Shown: positions 39,253 through 47,716 of the stretch, one piece after another | How the letters are laid out: every line of letters begins with the position of its first letter | Numbering within the stretch: the first letter of the stretch is position 1 | Origin: Lysobacter arvi | Lineage (GTDB): Bacteria > Pseudomonadota > Gammaproteobacteria > Xanthomonadales > Xanthomonadaceae | Assembly (NCBI GenBank): GCA_031216755.1 | Contig: JARUHG010000003.1 | Location: 248,001 to 312,000 of the forward strand | Reading direction: 5' to 3' | DNA length: 64,000 nt | The notes under the pieces: model-generated | The model's database searches: none | What the model saw: the letters and a program-made list of their open reading frames with translations, nothing else | What the model was told of the DNA's origin: nothing | Translations under genes and position numbers: made by a program

Positions 39253-40635
39253 ATGACGACGCTGCCCGCCACGCTCCAATCGCGCATGCATTCGCTGTTG
39301 GGCGAGGCCTGGCGCACCGACGAAAGCGAACGCCTGACCTACGCCTACGACAACTCGCGACGGCAGGCGCTGCCCGATGCGGTCGCCCTGCCGACCACGC
39401 GCGATCAGGTCGTCGAACTGGTGCGCGCCTGTCGTGAAGCGCGCGTGCCGGTGATCGCGCGCGGTCGCGGTACCAACACGACCGGTGCGGCGGTGCCCGT
39501 CGCCGGCGGTGTCGTCGTGTCGTTCGAACGCATGAACCGGATCCTCGACATCCGCCCGGGCGATCGTTGCGCAGTCGTCGAGCCCGGCGTGCTCAACGGC
39601 GACCTGCAGGCCGCGCTGAAACCCCATGGCCTCTTCTGGCCACCGGACCCGACGAGCGCCGGCTACAGCAGCGTCGGCGGGAATCTCGCCTGCAACGCCG
39701 GCGGTCCGCGCGCGGTGAAGTACGGCGCCACGCGCGACAACGTCCTCGCGCTGACCGCGGTCACCGGTACCGGCGAGCTGATCCAGTGCGGAACCGCGAC
39801 GACCAAGGGCGCGACCGGCTACGACCTGCAGCGGCTCCTGGTCGGCAGCGAGGGCACGCTCGCGCTGATCGTCGAAGCCAGTCTGCGCCTCACGCCGGCC
39901 CCGTCCGCGCGACGCGCGTTGCGTGCGATCTATCGCGATGTCTCGTCTGCCGCGCAGGCCGTCGCGCGGCTGATGGCGCAGCCGGTCACGCCGTCGATGC
40001 TGGAATTCATGGACGCCGACGCGGTGCGCCTGGCGCGGGACGTCGGCGGCGCCGATCTTCCCCGTGACGCCGGGGCGCTGCTGATGATCGAGGCCGACGG
40101 CGATGCGCAGACGTTGCCGCACGACATGGAAGCGCTGATGCGGGCAGCCGACGGCGACGGGCTCGTTTCGCTCGACGACGCCGCCGACGAGTTCGCACGC
40201 GAAAGGCTCTGGGCTGCGCGCAAGGCGCTGTCGCCCTCGCTGCGCACGCTGGCGCCGGGCAAGATCAACGAAGACGTCGTCGTTCCGGTGTCGCGCATTC
40301 CCCAACTCGTCGACGGCGTGCATGCGCTCTCGCGCGAGTTCGACCTGCCCATCGTCTGCTTCGGCCACGCGGGCAACGGCAACCTGCACGTCAATCTGCT
40401 GTATCACCCTGACGACGCGGCGCAGACCGCGCGGGCGCATGCGGCGATGGCACGCGTGTTCGCACTGACGCTGTCGCTGGGTGGCACGCTGTCGGGCGAA
40501 CACGGCATCGGTCTGGCCAAGCGCGACTTCATGCCACAGGCGATCGACGCGCCCACGCTGGCGATGATGCGCGCCGTGAAGTCGGCGTTCGATCCCGACG
40601 GCATCCTCAATCCCGGCAAACTGCTGCCGGACTGA
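39253..40635 (+). CDS. FAD-linked oxidase, glycolate oxidase GlcD / D-lactate dehydrogenase family
   Basis: Flavoprotein oxidising a 2-hydroxy acid. The 460 residues show the PCMH-type FAD domain (PVIARGRGTNTTGAAVPV, GGNLACNAGGPRAVKYG, LVGSEGTLALI). The C-terminal oxidase domain follows with GHAGNGNLHVNLLY and GEHGIGLAKRDFM. D-lactate or glycolate are the usual substrates; the exact one cannot be told, and no GlcE/GlcF partners are adjacent. I chose ATG 39253 because the upstream in-frame start at 39226 adds nine unconserved residues. Confidence 0.9.
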   Translation: MTTLPATLQSRMHSLLGEAWRTDESERLTYAYDNSRRQALPDAVALPTTRDQVVELVRACREARVPVIARGRGTNTTGAAVPVAGGVVVSFERMNRILDIRPGDRCAVVEPGVLNGDLQAALKPHGLFWPPDPTSAGYSSVGGNLACNAGGPRAVKYGATRDNVLALTAVTGTGELIQCGTATTKGATGYDLQRLLVGSEGTLALIVEASLRLTPAPSARRALRAIYRDVSSAAQAVARLMAQPVTPSMLEFMDADAVRLARDVGGADLPRDAGALLMIEADGDAQTLPHDMEALMRAADGDGLVSLDDAADEFARERLWAARKALSPSLRTLAPGKINEDVVVPVSRIPQLVDGVHALSREFDLPIVCFGHAGNGNLHVNLLYHPDDAAQTARAHAAMARVFALTLSLGGTLSGEHGIGLAKRDFMPQAIDAPTLAMMRAVKSAFDPDGILNPGKLLPD

Positions 40636-40659
40636 GCGCCGGTCGCCGGCAGACCCGCG

Positions 40660-40851
40660 TCAGAGGAACTGGTCGAGCTTGCGCATCACCAGCATCATGC
40701 CGACCACCCAGCACAGGACGACCAGCAGCACGGCACCCCAGTTGCTGCCGATTTTTCCGCGCCGGCGCTGCACCCAGAAGCCGATCGCCAGCAGCACCGT
40801 CGGCACGATGAAGAACAGCATGCCGATCAGGAACCTCGTGTCCATTTCCAC
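40660..40851 (-). CDS. small membrane protein, two predicted helices
   Basis: I do not recognise a characterised family. The 63-residue product has two hydrophobic segments (about 8-26 and 38-56) separated by the basic loop QRRRGKIG, so both termini are probably on the same side. A start at the second Met (40845) is equally possible. It lies between the converging oxidase gene and thiL. It is likely real given the clean membrane pattern and the AGGAGG-like sequence (AAGGAGGATT) just before the start. Confidence 0.7.
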   Translation of the reverse strand: MEMDTRFLIGMLFFIVPTVLLAIGFWVQRRRGKIGSNWGAVLLVVLCWVVGMMLVMRKLDQFL

Positions 40852-40949
40852 GCGAATCCTCCTTGCAGAAGGGGAGCGCCGGCGATGAGGCGAGAGACGG
40901 CCGACGGGCCGATCTTACGCTGCCCGCAGCGGGCTGCGTCGAGCAGGCC

Positions 40950-41918
40950 TCAGGCGAAGTGCTGGTAGCCGGTGCGCCCGGATGACCATTCGGCGCCCTG
41001 GCCATCGAATGCACGGACGCCCTCGCCCGCCTCGATGCGGCCGATGCGCGCCACGGGCGTGGCGGTCCGGCGAGCGATCGCCTCGATCTGGTCGCGAAGA
41101 TCGGCAGCCGCGGTGAAGCACAGTTCGTAATCGTCGCCACCCGTCGCCTGCAATGCGTGGCGGTGCGTCTCGTCGAACGCGGTGCGCAGGGCATCGGACG
41201 CCGGCAGCCGATCCAGTTCGACGCGCGCACCGACGCTGCTCCCGCGGCACACGTGCGCGAGGTCCGCGAGCAGCCCGTCGGAAATATCGATGCAGGCGTT
41301 CGCCACGTCGGCGAGCGCTGCGCCCAAGGCAAGCCGTGGCGTTGGGCGATCCAGTCGCGAGCGCAGCACGGCGTCGCGCGGGCCGCCCTCTCGCCACTGC
41401 ACCAGCGCGCCGGCGGCATCGCCCGGCGTGCCGCTCACCCAGATGTCGTCGTCGATGCGTGCACCGTCGCGGCGCAGTGCGCATCCCGGCGCGACGAATC
41501 CGTGCACGGTCACGCTGATGGACAGCGGGCCGAGCGTCGTGTCGCCGCCGATCAGCGCGACGTCGTGCGCGTGGGCGAGTTCCAGGAACCCGTCGAGGAA
41601 CGCATCGACCCAGTGCGGATCGCCGCCGGGGAGCGACAGCGACAACGTGCACCACGCCGGCGCCGCTCCCATGGCGGCCAGATCGGAGAGGTTCACCGCG
41701 AGCGACTTCCAGCCGATGTCCGCGGCCGCAGTGTCCTCGGGAAAATGCACGCCCGCGTTGAGCGTGTCCGCGGCGACGACCAGCAGGCGTCCGGCGGGCA
41801 CTTTCAGCAGGGCCGCGTCGTCGCCGATGCCGAGCACCACATCGTCGCGGGATCGAACGCGACGCCGGATGCGGTCGATCAGGTCGAATTCGGGCGCGTT
41901 GCGATGCGGGTCGGTCAC
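40950..41918 (-). CDS. thiL: thiamine-monophosphate kinase
   Basis: Phosphorylates thiamine monophosphate to the active diphosphate. Shows the AIR-synthase-fold motifs VVLGIGDDAALLKVP, DTLNAGVHFPEDTAA, KSLAVNLSDLAAMGA, LIGGDTTLGPLSIS and DISDGLLADL with metal-binding aspartates. 322 residues is full length. Downstream of nusB by 58 bp on the same strand, the nusB-thiL order common in gammaproteobacteria. Confidence 0.96.
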   Translation of the reverse strand: MTDPHRNAPEFDLIDRIRRRVRSRDDVVLGIGDDAALLKVPAGRLLVVAADTLNAGVHFPEDTAAADIGWKSLAVNLSDLAAMGAAPAWCTLSLSLPGGDPHWVDAFLDGFLELAHAHDVALIGGDTTLGPLSISVTVHGFVAPGCALRRDGARIDDDIWVSGTPGDAAGALVQWREGGPRDAVLRSRLDRPTPRLALGAALADVANACIDISDGLLADLAHVCRGSSVGARVELDRLPASDALRTAFDETHRHALQATGGDDYELCFTAAADLRDQIEAIARRTATPVARIGRIEAGEGVRAFDGQGAEWSSGRTGYQHFA

Positions 41919-41976
41919 CGGACACTCCTGCCCCGAGGCCGCGATGCAGCAGTGCCTGCGCCGCGGCCGTGCCCCG

Positions 41977-42438
41977 TCATCGCGGACGCGGCGCCTTTAC
42001 TTCGGGCGCGCGCCACTGCGCCGCCGCGTGGTCGAGCACGCCGTTGACGTAGGTGTGGCCGTGCTCGGCGCCAAAGCGCTTCACCGTTTCGATGGCCTCG
42101 TTGATGACCACGCGGTACGGCACGTCCGGTCGCATGCGCAGTTCGTAGGCCGCGATGCGCAGCGCGGCGCGTTCGATGGCATCGACCTGTTCGATGTCGC
42201 GGTCCAGGAACGGCTTGAGCGCGTCGTCCAGCGCTTCGACGTTGGCTTCGACGCCGCGCACGAGGTCCTCGAAGTACTCCAGGTCCGCCTGCTCCTTGGC
42301 CTGTTCGTGCGCGAACTGCGCGATCACCTCGCGCGCGCTCGAGCCGGACATCTGCCACGCATAGACCGCCTGCAGGGCGCGACGGCGCGCGCGCGAGCGG
42401 GCGACGGGATCGATTCCATCCGGACGACGACGGTTCAT
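41977..42438 (-). CDS. nusB: transcription antitermination factor NusB
   Basis: RNA-binding factor that with NusE (S10) assembles on boxA for rRNA antitermination. 153 residues, all-helical NusB fold: [19 protein letters not shown] at the N terminus, [20 protein letters not shown] in the middle, FVNGVLD-type ending ([13 protein letters not shown]). ATG 42438 overlaps the ribH stop as ATGA, so it is cotranslated with the riboflavin genes. Confidence 0.96.
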   Translation of the reverse strand: MNRRRPDGIDPVARSRARRRALQAVYAWQMSGSSAREVIAQFAHEQAKEQADLEYFEDLVRGVEANVEALDDALKPFLDRDIEQVDAIERAALRIAAYELRMRPDVPYRVVINEAIETVKRFGAEHGHTYVNGVLDHAAAQWRAPEVKAPRPR

Positions 42439-42902
42439 GGCAATTGCCCCAGCAGATGACTCATTTCAAGTGCGGCCAACGCCGCTTCCTCGCCCTTGTT
42501 GCCGTGCGTGCCGCCGGCGCGGGCCTCGGCATCCTCGTGGCGCTCCACCGCGAGCACGCCGTTGGCGACCGGCAGGCCGTACTCCAGCTGCACGCGCATC
42601 AGGCCGTCGGAACAACCGTCGGCGACCTGCTCGTAATGGCGCGTGTCGCCACGCACGACGCATCCGAGCGCGACCACCGCCGCATGGCGCCCGGCCTTGG
42701 CCAGGCGCACGGCGACGACCGGGATTTCCCACGCGCCGGGCACGCGGATGACGTCGACCGCGGACTCGTCCACGCCGTTCTCGGCGAAGGTCTTGCGCGC
42801 GCCGGCGACCAGCGTATCGGTGATGCGCGGGTTCCAGCGGCTGGCGATGATCGCGAATCGCGCGCCCGGGGGGCTGCGCAGGTCGCCTTCGTAGTGGGTC
42901 AT
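42435..42902 (-). CDS. ribH: 6,7-dimethyl-8-ribityllumazine synthase
   Basis: Condenses the RibB product dihydroxybutanone phosphate with the ribityl-aminouracil intermediate. The 155 residues show [35 protein letters not shown], and [20 protein letters not shown] with the catalytic His. I chose ATG 42902 because the family begins here. It sits in the riboswitch-controlled operon between the RibBA-like gene and nusB. Confidence 0.97.
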   Translation of the reverse strand: MTHYEGDLRSPPGARFAIIASRWNPRITDTLVAGARKTFAENGVDESAVDVIRVPGAWEIPVVAVRLAKAGRHAAVVALGCVVRGDTRHYEQVADGCSDGLMRVQLEYGLPVANGVLAVERHEDAEARAGGTHGNKGEEAALAALEMSHLLGQLP

Positions 42903-42969
42903 GGGGTGTTCTTCGTGAAGGGCGGGAAGTTTACCCGACGGGCCTCGTAGCCCGGGTAAGCGGGCCGGT

Positions 42970-44082
42970 TCAGTGCGGTGCCTCGAGGTACTCCACGACC
43001 TCGAGCCCGAACCCCGCCAGCCCGATCTGCTTGCGCGGGGTGCCCAGCACGCGGAGCTTGCCGAGGCCGAGGTCGGCCAGGATCTGGCCACCGGCGCCGT
43101 TGCGACGCCATTCGGCGAGCGCGTGGCCACGGCTCGGGCGCGCCTCGTCGGCATGCTGCGGCGCGCGGATGCGTGCGAGCAGCGCGTCGGCATCGGCGTG
43201 GTCGGCCAGCAGCACCAGGGCGCCGCGACCTTCGGCGGCGATCGTCTTCAGCACGTCGCCGACGGCCGGGCCGAAGTCCGGCCGTCGCCAGTGCAGCGCG
43301 TCGGCCAGCGGGTTCTGCACGTGCACGCGCACCAGCGTCGGCGTGTCGGCGTCGGGCTCGCCGCGGCGCAGCGCGAAGTGCAGCGCGTGGCTCAGGCGAT
43401 CGCGATAGGTGAACAGCTCGAACGGCCCGTGCTCGGTCTCGATCGCGCGCGCATCCACCCGCTCGACGGTATGTTCGGTTTCCAGGCGGTAGCGGATCAG
43501 CTCCTCGATCGAGCCGATCTTGAGCCCGTGCTCGGCGGCGAAGGCCTCCAGCTCCGGTCGGCGCGCCATGCTGCCGTCGGGATTGAGGATCTCCACCAGC
43601 ACGCCGGCGGGCTCCATGCCGGCCAGGAGCGCAAGGTCGCTCGCCGCTTCCGTGTGACCGGCGCGGTTGAGCACGCCACCGGGTTGCGACTGCAGCGGGA
43701 AGATGTGGCCGGGCTGCGAGAGGTCGCTCGGCGATGCGTCCGGCCGGACCGCCGTGCGCACCGTGTGCGCGCGATCGTAGGCACTGATGCCGGTGGTCAC
43801 GCCTTCGGCCGCTTCGATGCTCACGGTGAAGTTCGTGTGGTGCGGCGAGGTGTTGTCGCGCACCATCGGCGGCAGGCCGAGCTGGCGGCAACGCTCGCGC
43901 GTGAGCGACAGGCACACCAGCCCGCGCGCGTGCGTGACCATGAAGTTGATGTCCTGCGGCCGCACGAGTTCGGCCGCCATGATCAGGTCGCCCTCGTTCT
44001 CGCGGTCCTCGTCGTCGACGATGACCACCATGCGGCCGTTGCGGATCTCTTCGAGCAGTTCGGGAATCGGACTGAACGGCAT
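42970..44082 (-). CDS. ribB: 3,4-dihydroxy-2-butanone 4-phosphate synthase with degenerate GTP cyclohydrolase II domain
   Basis: The N-terminal ~200 residues form an intact DHBP synthase ([36 protein letters not shown]), converting ribulose 5-phosphate to dihydroxybutanone phosphate. The C-terminal ~160 residues align with GTP cyclohydrolase II by position ([20 protein letters not shown]). They lack the zinc cysteines and the GDxFxSxRCDC signature, so that activity is expected to be lost. Such RibBX proteins are known in proteobacteria; a separate ribA should exist elsewhere. 370 residues; ribC ends 3 bp upstream. Confidence 0.93.
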   Translation of the reverse strand: MPFSPIPELLEEIRNGRMVVIVDDEDRENEGDLIMAAELVRPQDINFMVTHARGLVCLSLTRERCRQLGLPPMVRDNTSPHHTNFTVSIEAAEGVTTGISAYDRAHTVRTAVRPDASPSDLSQPGHIFPLQSQPGGVLNRAGHTEAASDLALLAGMEPAGVLVEILNPDGSMARRPELEAFAAEHGLKIGSIEELIRYRLETEHTVERVDARAIETEHGPFELFTYRDRLSHALHFALRRGEPDADTPTLVRVHVQNPLADALHWRRPDFGPAVGDVLKTIAAEGRGALVLLADHADADALLARIRAPQHADEARPSRGHALAEWRRNGAGGQILADLGLGKLRVLGTPRKQIGLAGFGLEVVEYLEAPH

Positions 44083-44085
44083 GAC

Positions 44086-44694
44086 TTACTCCCCCTGTCC
44101 CGCACGACCGGCGAGCAGTCGCTCGACATAGCGCGCGACCAGATCGATTTCCAGGTTCACCGCATCGCCCACCCGCGTGTCCGCGAACCGCGTATGCGCG
44201 ACGGTATGCGGAATCAGCGCGACGTCGAAGCCGGCGTCGTCCACTTCGTTGACGGTGAGGCTCACGCCGTCGACGCAGATCGAACCTTTCTTCGCGATGT
44301 AGCGCAGCAGCGGCGCCGGTGCGGAGAAACGCCAGCGTTGCGCACGCGCGTCCGGCTCGATGCGTTCGACGCGTCCGAGCCCGTCGACGTGGCCGCTGAC
44401 CAGGTGCCCGCCGAGGCGGTCGGTCGGACGCATCGCGCGCTCCAGGTTCACCGCGTCGCCCACGGCCAGCGTGCCCAGCGTGGTGAGTGCGAGCGTTTCG
44501 TTGGAGGCGTCGGCCGCGAAGCTGCGGGCGTCGAACTCGACCACCGTCAGGCACACGCCGTTGACGGCGATGCTCTCGCCCAGTTGCACCGCGTCGAACG
44601 CCAGCGTGCCGACGTCGACAGTGAGCCGGACGTCGCCGCCGCGGTGTTCGAGCGACGCGAGTCGGCCGACGCCTTCGATGATGCCGGTGAACAT
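44086..44694 (-). CDS. ribC: riboflavin synthase alpha subunit
   Basis: Dismutates two lumazine molecules to riboflavin plus the pyrimidine intermediate. Two homologous barrels each begin with the family motif: MFTGIIEGVGRLASLE at the N terminus and HLVSGHVDGLGRVERIE at about residue 95. The first half includes the GESIAVNGVCLTVV motif and the second GSICVDGVSLTVNEV. ATG 44694 has a G-rich Shine-Dalgarno seven bases upstream; an ATG two codons earlier is possible. 202 residues. Also called ribE in some schemes. It is the first gene after the FMN riboswitch. Confidence 0.96.
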   Translation of the reverse strand: MFTGIIEGVGRLASLEHRGGDVRLTVDVGTLAFDAVQLGESIAVNGVCLTVVEFDARSFAADASNETLALTTLGTLAVGDAVNLERAMRPTDRLGGHLVSGHVDGLGRVERIEPDARAQRWRFSAPAPLLRYIAKKGSICVDGVSLTVNEVDDAGFDVALIPHTVAHTRFADTRVGDAVNLEIDLVARYVERLLAGRAGQGE

Positions 44695-44822
44695 CAGCAT
44701 GCCCCCCGGGAACGCGCGGCTACGCCAGGGCGCTGTGTTCTTCCTGGGATTCCCGCGCACAAGGGTGCGGGCTTTGGCAGAGGGACCTGCATACGAAACG
44801 TTTCCCGATCAATGCATGAGCG

Positions 44823-44845
44823 AAAAACGCCTCAAGGCATGAGGC
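44823..44845 (-). terminator. expression-platform terminator of the FMN riboswitch
   Basis: On the minus strand GCCTCA-TGCCT-TGAGGC followed by GTTTTT forms a short intrinsic terminator about 30 bp past the aptamer and 128 bp before ribC. FMN binding would be expected to favour it, stopping ribC-ribB-ribH-nusB transcription. The remaining leader 44695-44822 shows nothing else. Confidence 0.75.
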
Positions 44846-44874
44846 AGGCGCACGGCGCGCGGCCGTGTGCGGCT

Positions 44875-45078
44875 GTCTTCTTTCATCCGGACTTTCCGGG
44901 AAGCTCGCGCTTTCCGACCGTCGGCTCCGGCATCTGACCGGATCTGCTGACCTTCGCATCGTGGAATCCGCACGGGACTCGCATCGATGTCGAAGCGCTC
45001 GCGGGCTCGTGCGAACAACGCCTGTGACAGCGCAACCGCACCTACCGCCGGTGGGGAATTCCACCCCGCCCTGAAGAC
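44875..45078 (-). promoter_or_regulatory. FMN riboswitch (RFN element)
   Basis: The minus strand carries the conserved blocks of the FMN aptamer in order: GGGCGGGGTG, AATTCCCCACCGGCGGT, AGCCCGCGAGCG, GTCAGCAGATCCGGT, CCGGAGCCGACGGT and AGTCCGGATG. The ends GTCTTC and GAAGAC close the P1 helix, which sets the boundaries. An enlarged P2-type insert of about 20 bases follows the GGCGGT block. It controls the downstream riboflavin synthase operon by FMN. Confidence 0.95.
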
Positions 45079-45114
45079 GTTACGTGTTGTGGATGCCGGC
45101 GGACCGGCCCGCGG

Positions 45115-45123
45115 ATTCTAGCA
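45115..45123 (-). promoter_or_regulatory. candidate extended -10 promoter for the riboswitch transcript
   Basis: Minus-strand TGC-TAGAAT is an extended -10 hexamer about 37 bp before the aptamer. No good -35 box is visible. It is the only promoter-like sequence in the gap between the methyltransferase stop and the riboswitch. Confidence 0.4.
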
Positions 45124-45189
45124 TCCGCCCTCCCGCCGTCCGGCCGGATGGAGTGTTCCGCGCGTGGCGCCTTGCCCCGGCGCCGCGGA

Positions 45190-45951
45190 TCAGGGCTTGC
45201 GCCGAAGGTGCAGGAACAGCGGCCAGCGGATCGTGCGCGTCTCGTCCGGGTCGCCCCATGCCGCCGCCAGCGCCGGCGCGTACCGGGCCACCGGGTCCGC
45301 GCCCGTATCGGCCGTGCAGCGCGCAACCGCCGACATGCTGGACAGATAGCGCAGGAAATGGGCCAGCGGCCACTGCGCCTCCAGCCACAGCGCGGGCGCG
45401 GGCAGCGCGGGGAACGGCCAGTCGTACCCGGCGTAATGGGCGTCGATCTGCGCACGCTCCGGCGGCCAATAGGGCTCGATTCGACTCCGAAACGCCTCGA
45501 TCGGCTCGACCATGCCTTCGGGCGCAATGAAATCCGCGTAGCCCCACGCGGCCAGCACGCCGCCGGGCGCGAGCACGCGTTCGCATTCGGCGAAGAACCG
45601 CGGCCGGTCGAACCAGTGCACGGCCTGCGCGACCGCCACGAGCCCGACGCTCCCGTCCGGCAGCGCGGTGCGCTCGGCCGGCTCCACCGCCAGGCTCACG
45701 TGCTCCGTGCCGGGCTGCGCCCAGTGCTGCGCAAGCTGCTTCGCGCTCGGTTCGGTTGCGTGCACGTGCGCGAAATGCGCGGCCAGCCCGCGCGTGGCCT
45801 GGCCGCTGCCGCATCCGGGTTCCCACACGCGCGCGTCACGCGGGACCACCGAGGCGATCGCCTCGAACAGCTCGTCCGGATACTCGGGACGCGCCTGCGC
45901 ATACGCGTCGGCGATGCCGGAGAAGTGATCCTTGAAGTCCGCGCCGCTCAT
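45190..45951 (-). CDS. class I SAM-dependent methyltransferase
   Basis: 253-residue cytoplasmic protein with the Rossmann SAM-binding domain of the Methyltransf_11 family. Motif I is ARVWEPGCGSGQATRGL with acidic VHATEPS, then VGLVAVAQAVHWFDRPRFF and the ERVLAPGGVLAAWGY post-motif. It resembles trans-aconitate-type methyltransferases in layout, but I cannot assign a substrate. It starts MSGADFKDHFSGIADAYAQ at 45951, 35 bp after ribD, so it is probably cotranscribed with nrdR-ribD but lies before the riboswitch. Confidence 0.88.
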   Translation of the reverse strand: MSGADFKDHFSGIADAYAQARPEYPDELFEAIASVVPRDARVWEPGCGSGQATRGLAAHFAHVHATEPSAKQLAQHWAQPGTEHVSLAVEPAERTALPDGSVGLVAVAQAVHWFDRPRFFAECERVLAPGGVLAAWGYADFIAPEGMVEPIEAFRSRIEPYWPPERAQIDAHYAGYDWPFPALPAPALWLEAQWPLAHFLRYLSSMSAVARCTADTGADPVARYAPALAAAWGDPDETRTIRWPLFLHLRRKP

Positions 45952-45986
45952 GTGCGCCTCCTCTTGCGTGGGGCGTTCGACAGCGA

Positions 45987-47099
45987 TCAGGTCGACGGTT
46001 CGGGCCGAAGCAGCAGGCGGATGTCCTGCCCGACATAGCGCGTTTCCACGATCGCCATCTTGAGCTTCTGCATCATCGTGTCGATCGCGAGGCCATCGAA
46101 CATCGGCCGCGCGCGTTCGCCCAGCAGCACCGGCGCAACGTACAGCAGCACCTCGTCGACCAGGCCGGCGCTCAGGAATCCGCCCGCGAGCGTCGCGCCC
46201 GCTTCGAGCTGGATTTCGTTGACGCCCCGCTCGGCAAGCAGGCGCAGCACCGCATGCAGGTCGAAGCGGCCATCGCGCAGCGGAACCGCCGCGTGCTGCG
46301 CGAGCAGTCCGCGCGGCGGCTTGGCGTCGGGCGCGTGCAGGTACAGCGTCGGCGCATCGCCTTCGCGCACGCGGCCGCGGGCGACCGTCGCCAGCCCCGG
46401 GTCGAGCACCACGCGCAGCGGCGGCACGAACGGCGTGTCGTCGCCCATGCGCACGGTGAGCGCGGGATCGTCGGCCAGCACGGTGCCCGCGCCGGTGACG
46501 ATCGCGCCGCTGCGCGCGCGCCAGTGCTGCACCTCCATCCGGGACGCTTCGCCGCTGATCCATTTCGATTCGCCGCTCGCGAGCGCACTGCGGCCGTCGA
46601 GGCTCGTCGCAAGCTTCACGCGCAGCCACGGCCGGCCGCGCTCCACGCGCGACAGGAAACCGCGATTGAGCGCGCGTGCCTGGGTTTCCATCAGACCGGA
46701 CGCAACGCCGATACCGGCCGCGCGCAACGTCTCGAACCCGGCGCCGTCGACCTGCGGGAACGGATCGCGCATCGCCGCGATCACGCGCGAAACCCCGGCG
46801 GCGATCAGCGCGTCGGCGCATGGACCGGTGCGCCCGGTGTGCGCGCACGGCTCGAGGGTGACATAGGCAGTCGCGCCTTTCGCGCGTTCGCCCGCATCGC
46901 GCAGCGCATGGACCTCCGCGTGCGGCTCGCCCGCGCGCTGGTGCCATCCTTCGCCGACGACCGTTTCGCCATGCGCGATGACGCAGCCGACCATCGGATT
47001 GGGTTTGGTCGTGTACGCGCCGCGCTCGGCCAGCCGCAACGCGCGCGCCATCATCGCGTGGTCGGTCGCGGTGAACGCGGCGCCGCCGTTCGCGTCCAT
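45987..47099 (-). CDS. ribD: bifunctional riboflavin deaminase/reductase RibD
   Basis: Performs the second and third steps of riboflavin synthesis. The N-terminal deaminase has the zinc motifs HAEVHAL and PCAHTGRTGPCADAL. The C-terminal reductase shows KLATSLDGRSALASGESKWI and TGAGTVLADDPALTVR. About 370 residues. Two start codons lie side by side: GTG 47102, overlapping the nrdR stop as GTGA, and ATG 47099; I list the ATG. Not behind the FMN riboswitch, unlike the other rib genes here. Confidence 0.95.
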   Translation of the reverse strand: MDANGGAAFTATDHAMMARALRLAERGAYTTKPNPMVGCVIAHGETVVGEGWHQRAGEPHAEVHALRDAGERAKGATAYVTLEPCAHTGRTGPCADALIAAGVSRVIAAMRDPFPQVDGAGFETLRAAGIGVASGLMETQARALNRGFLSRVERGRPWLRVKLATSLDGRSALASGESKWISGEASRMEVQHWRARSGAIVTGAGTVLADDPALTVRMGDDTPFVPPLRVVLDPGLATVARGRVREGDAPTLYLHAPDAKPPRGLLAQHAAVPLRDGRFDLHAVLRLLAERGVNEIQLEAGATLAGGFLSAGLVDEVLLYVAPVLLGERARPMFDGLAIDTMMQKLKMAIVETRYVGQDIRLLLRPEPST

Positions 47100-47620
47100 C
47101 ACCGCTTGCCCTTGCGCGGAGACGGCTCGGCATCTTCGTCGAGCAGCGGCAACTGGCCTTCGGCGGAGGCGTCGCTTTCCAGCCGGTCCAGTTCCTCGCG
47201 GAAATCGGCCACGTCCTGGAACGCGCGATACACCGAAGCGAAGCGCACGTAGGCGACGTGGTCGAGCTTGCGCAGCTCGGCCATCACGAAATCGCCGACG
47301 CGGCGCGATGGCAGTTCGCGCTCGGCGGTCATGCGCAGGTGGTGCACGACGGCGCGCACCGAGGATTCGATCTGCTCTTCCGAGACCGGCCGCTTCTGCA
47401 ATGCGCGATCGAAACTCGCGCGCAGCTTGCGTGCATCGAACGCCTCGCGGCGACCGTCGCTCTTGATGATCAGCGGGAGCTTGAGTTCGATGGTTTCCTG
47501 CGTCGAAAAACGCTCACCACAGGCTTCGCAGACGCGACGACGGCGGATCGTCGCGCCGTCGTCGGACACGCGCGAATCGATCACGCGGGTGTCGGGGTGC
47601 TGGCAGAAGGGGCAGTGCAC
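47099..47620 (-). CDS. nrdR: transcriptional repressor NrdR
   Basis: ATP/dATP-sensing repressor of ribonucleotide reductase genes. N-terminal zinc ribbon: [17 protein letters not shown] and [13 protein letters not shown]-cone domain from about residue 46 ([18 protein letters not shown]). 173 residues, with about 20 extra acidic/basic residues at the C terminus compared with shorter homologues. Heads the nrdR-ribD block, a common pairing; the nrdR stop overlaps the ribD start. Confidence 0.97.
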   Translation of the reverse strand: MHCPFCQHPDTRVIDSRVSDDGATIRRRRVCEACGERFSTQETIELKLPLIIKSDGRREAFDARKLRASFDRALQKRPVSEEQIESSVRAVVHHLRMTAERELPSRRVGDFVMAELRKLDHVAYVRFASVYRAFQDVADFREELDRLESDASAEGQLPLLDEDAEPSPRKGKR

Positions 47621-47625
47621 TAGCG

Positions 47626-47713
47626 GGACCCGGGACTCGGGGCCCGGGACTCGCGTGGAATCCGACGCACCCGCTCTGCACGCGTCCCGGATCCCCGGTC
47701 CCTGGTCCCGATG
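47626..47713. repeat. short GGGACCCGGGACTCG-type repeats between glyA and nrdR
   Basis: CCCGGGACTCG occurs twice within 30 bases (47632-47657), and inverted, degraded variants (TCCCGGATCCCCGG, CCCTGGTCCCG) follow up to the glyA stop. The pieces could fold on themselves. No T tract and no gene. Low-complexity repeat of unknown role. Confidence 0.45.
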
Positions 47714-47716
47714 CTC

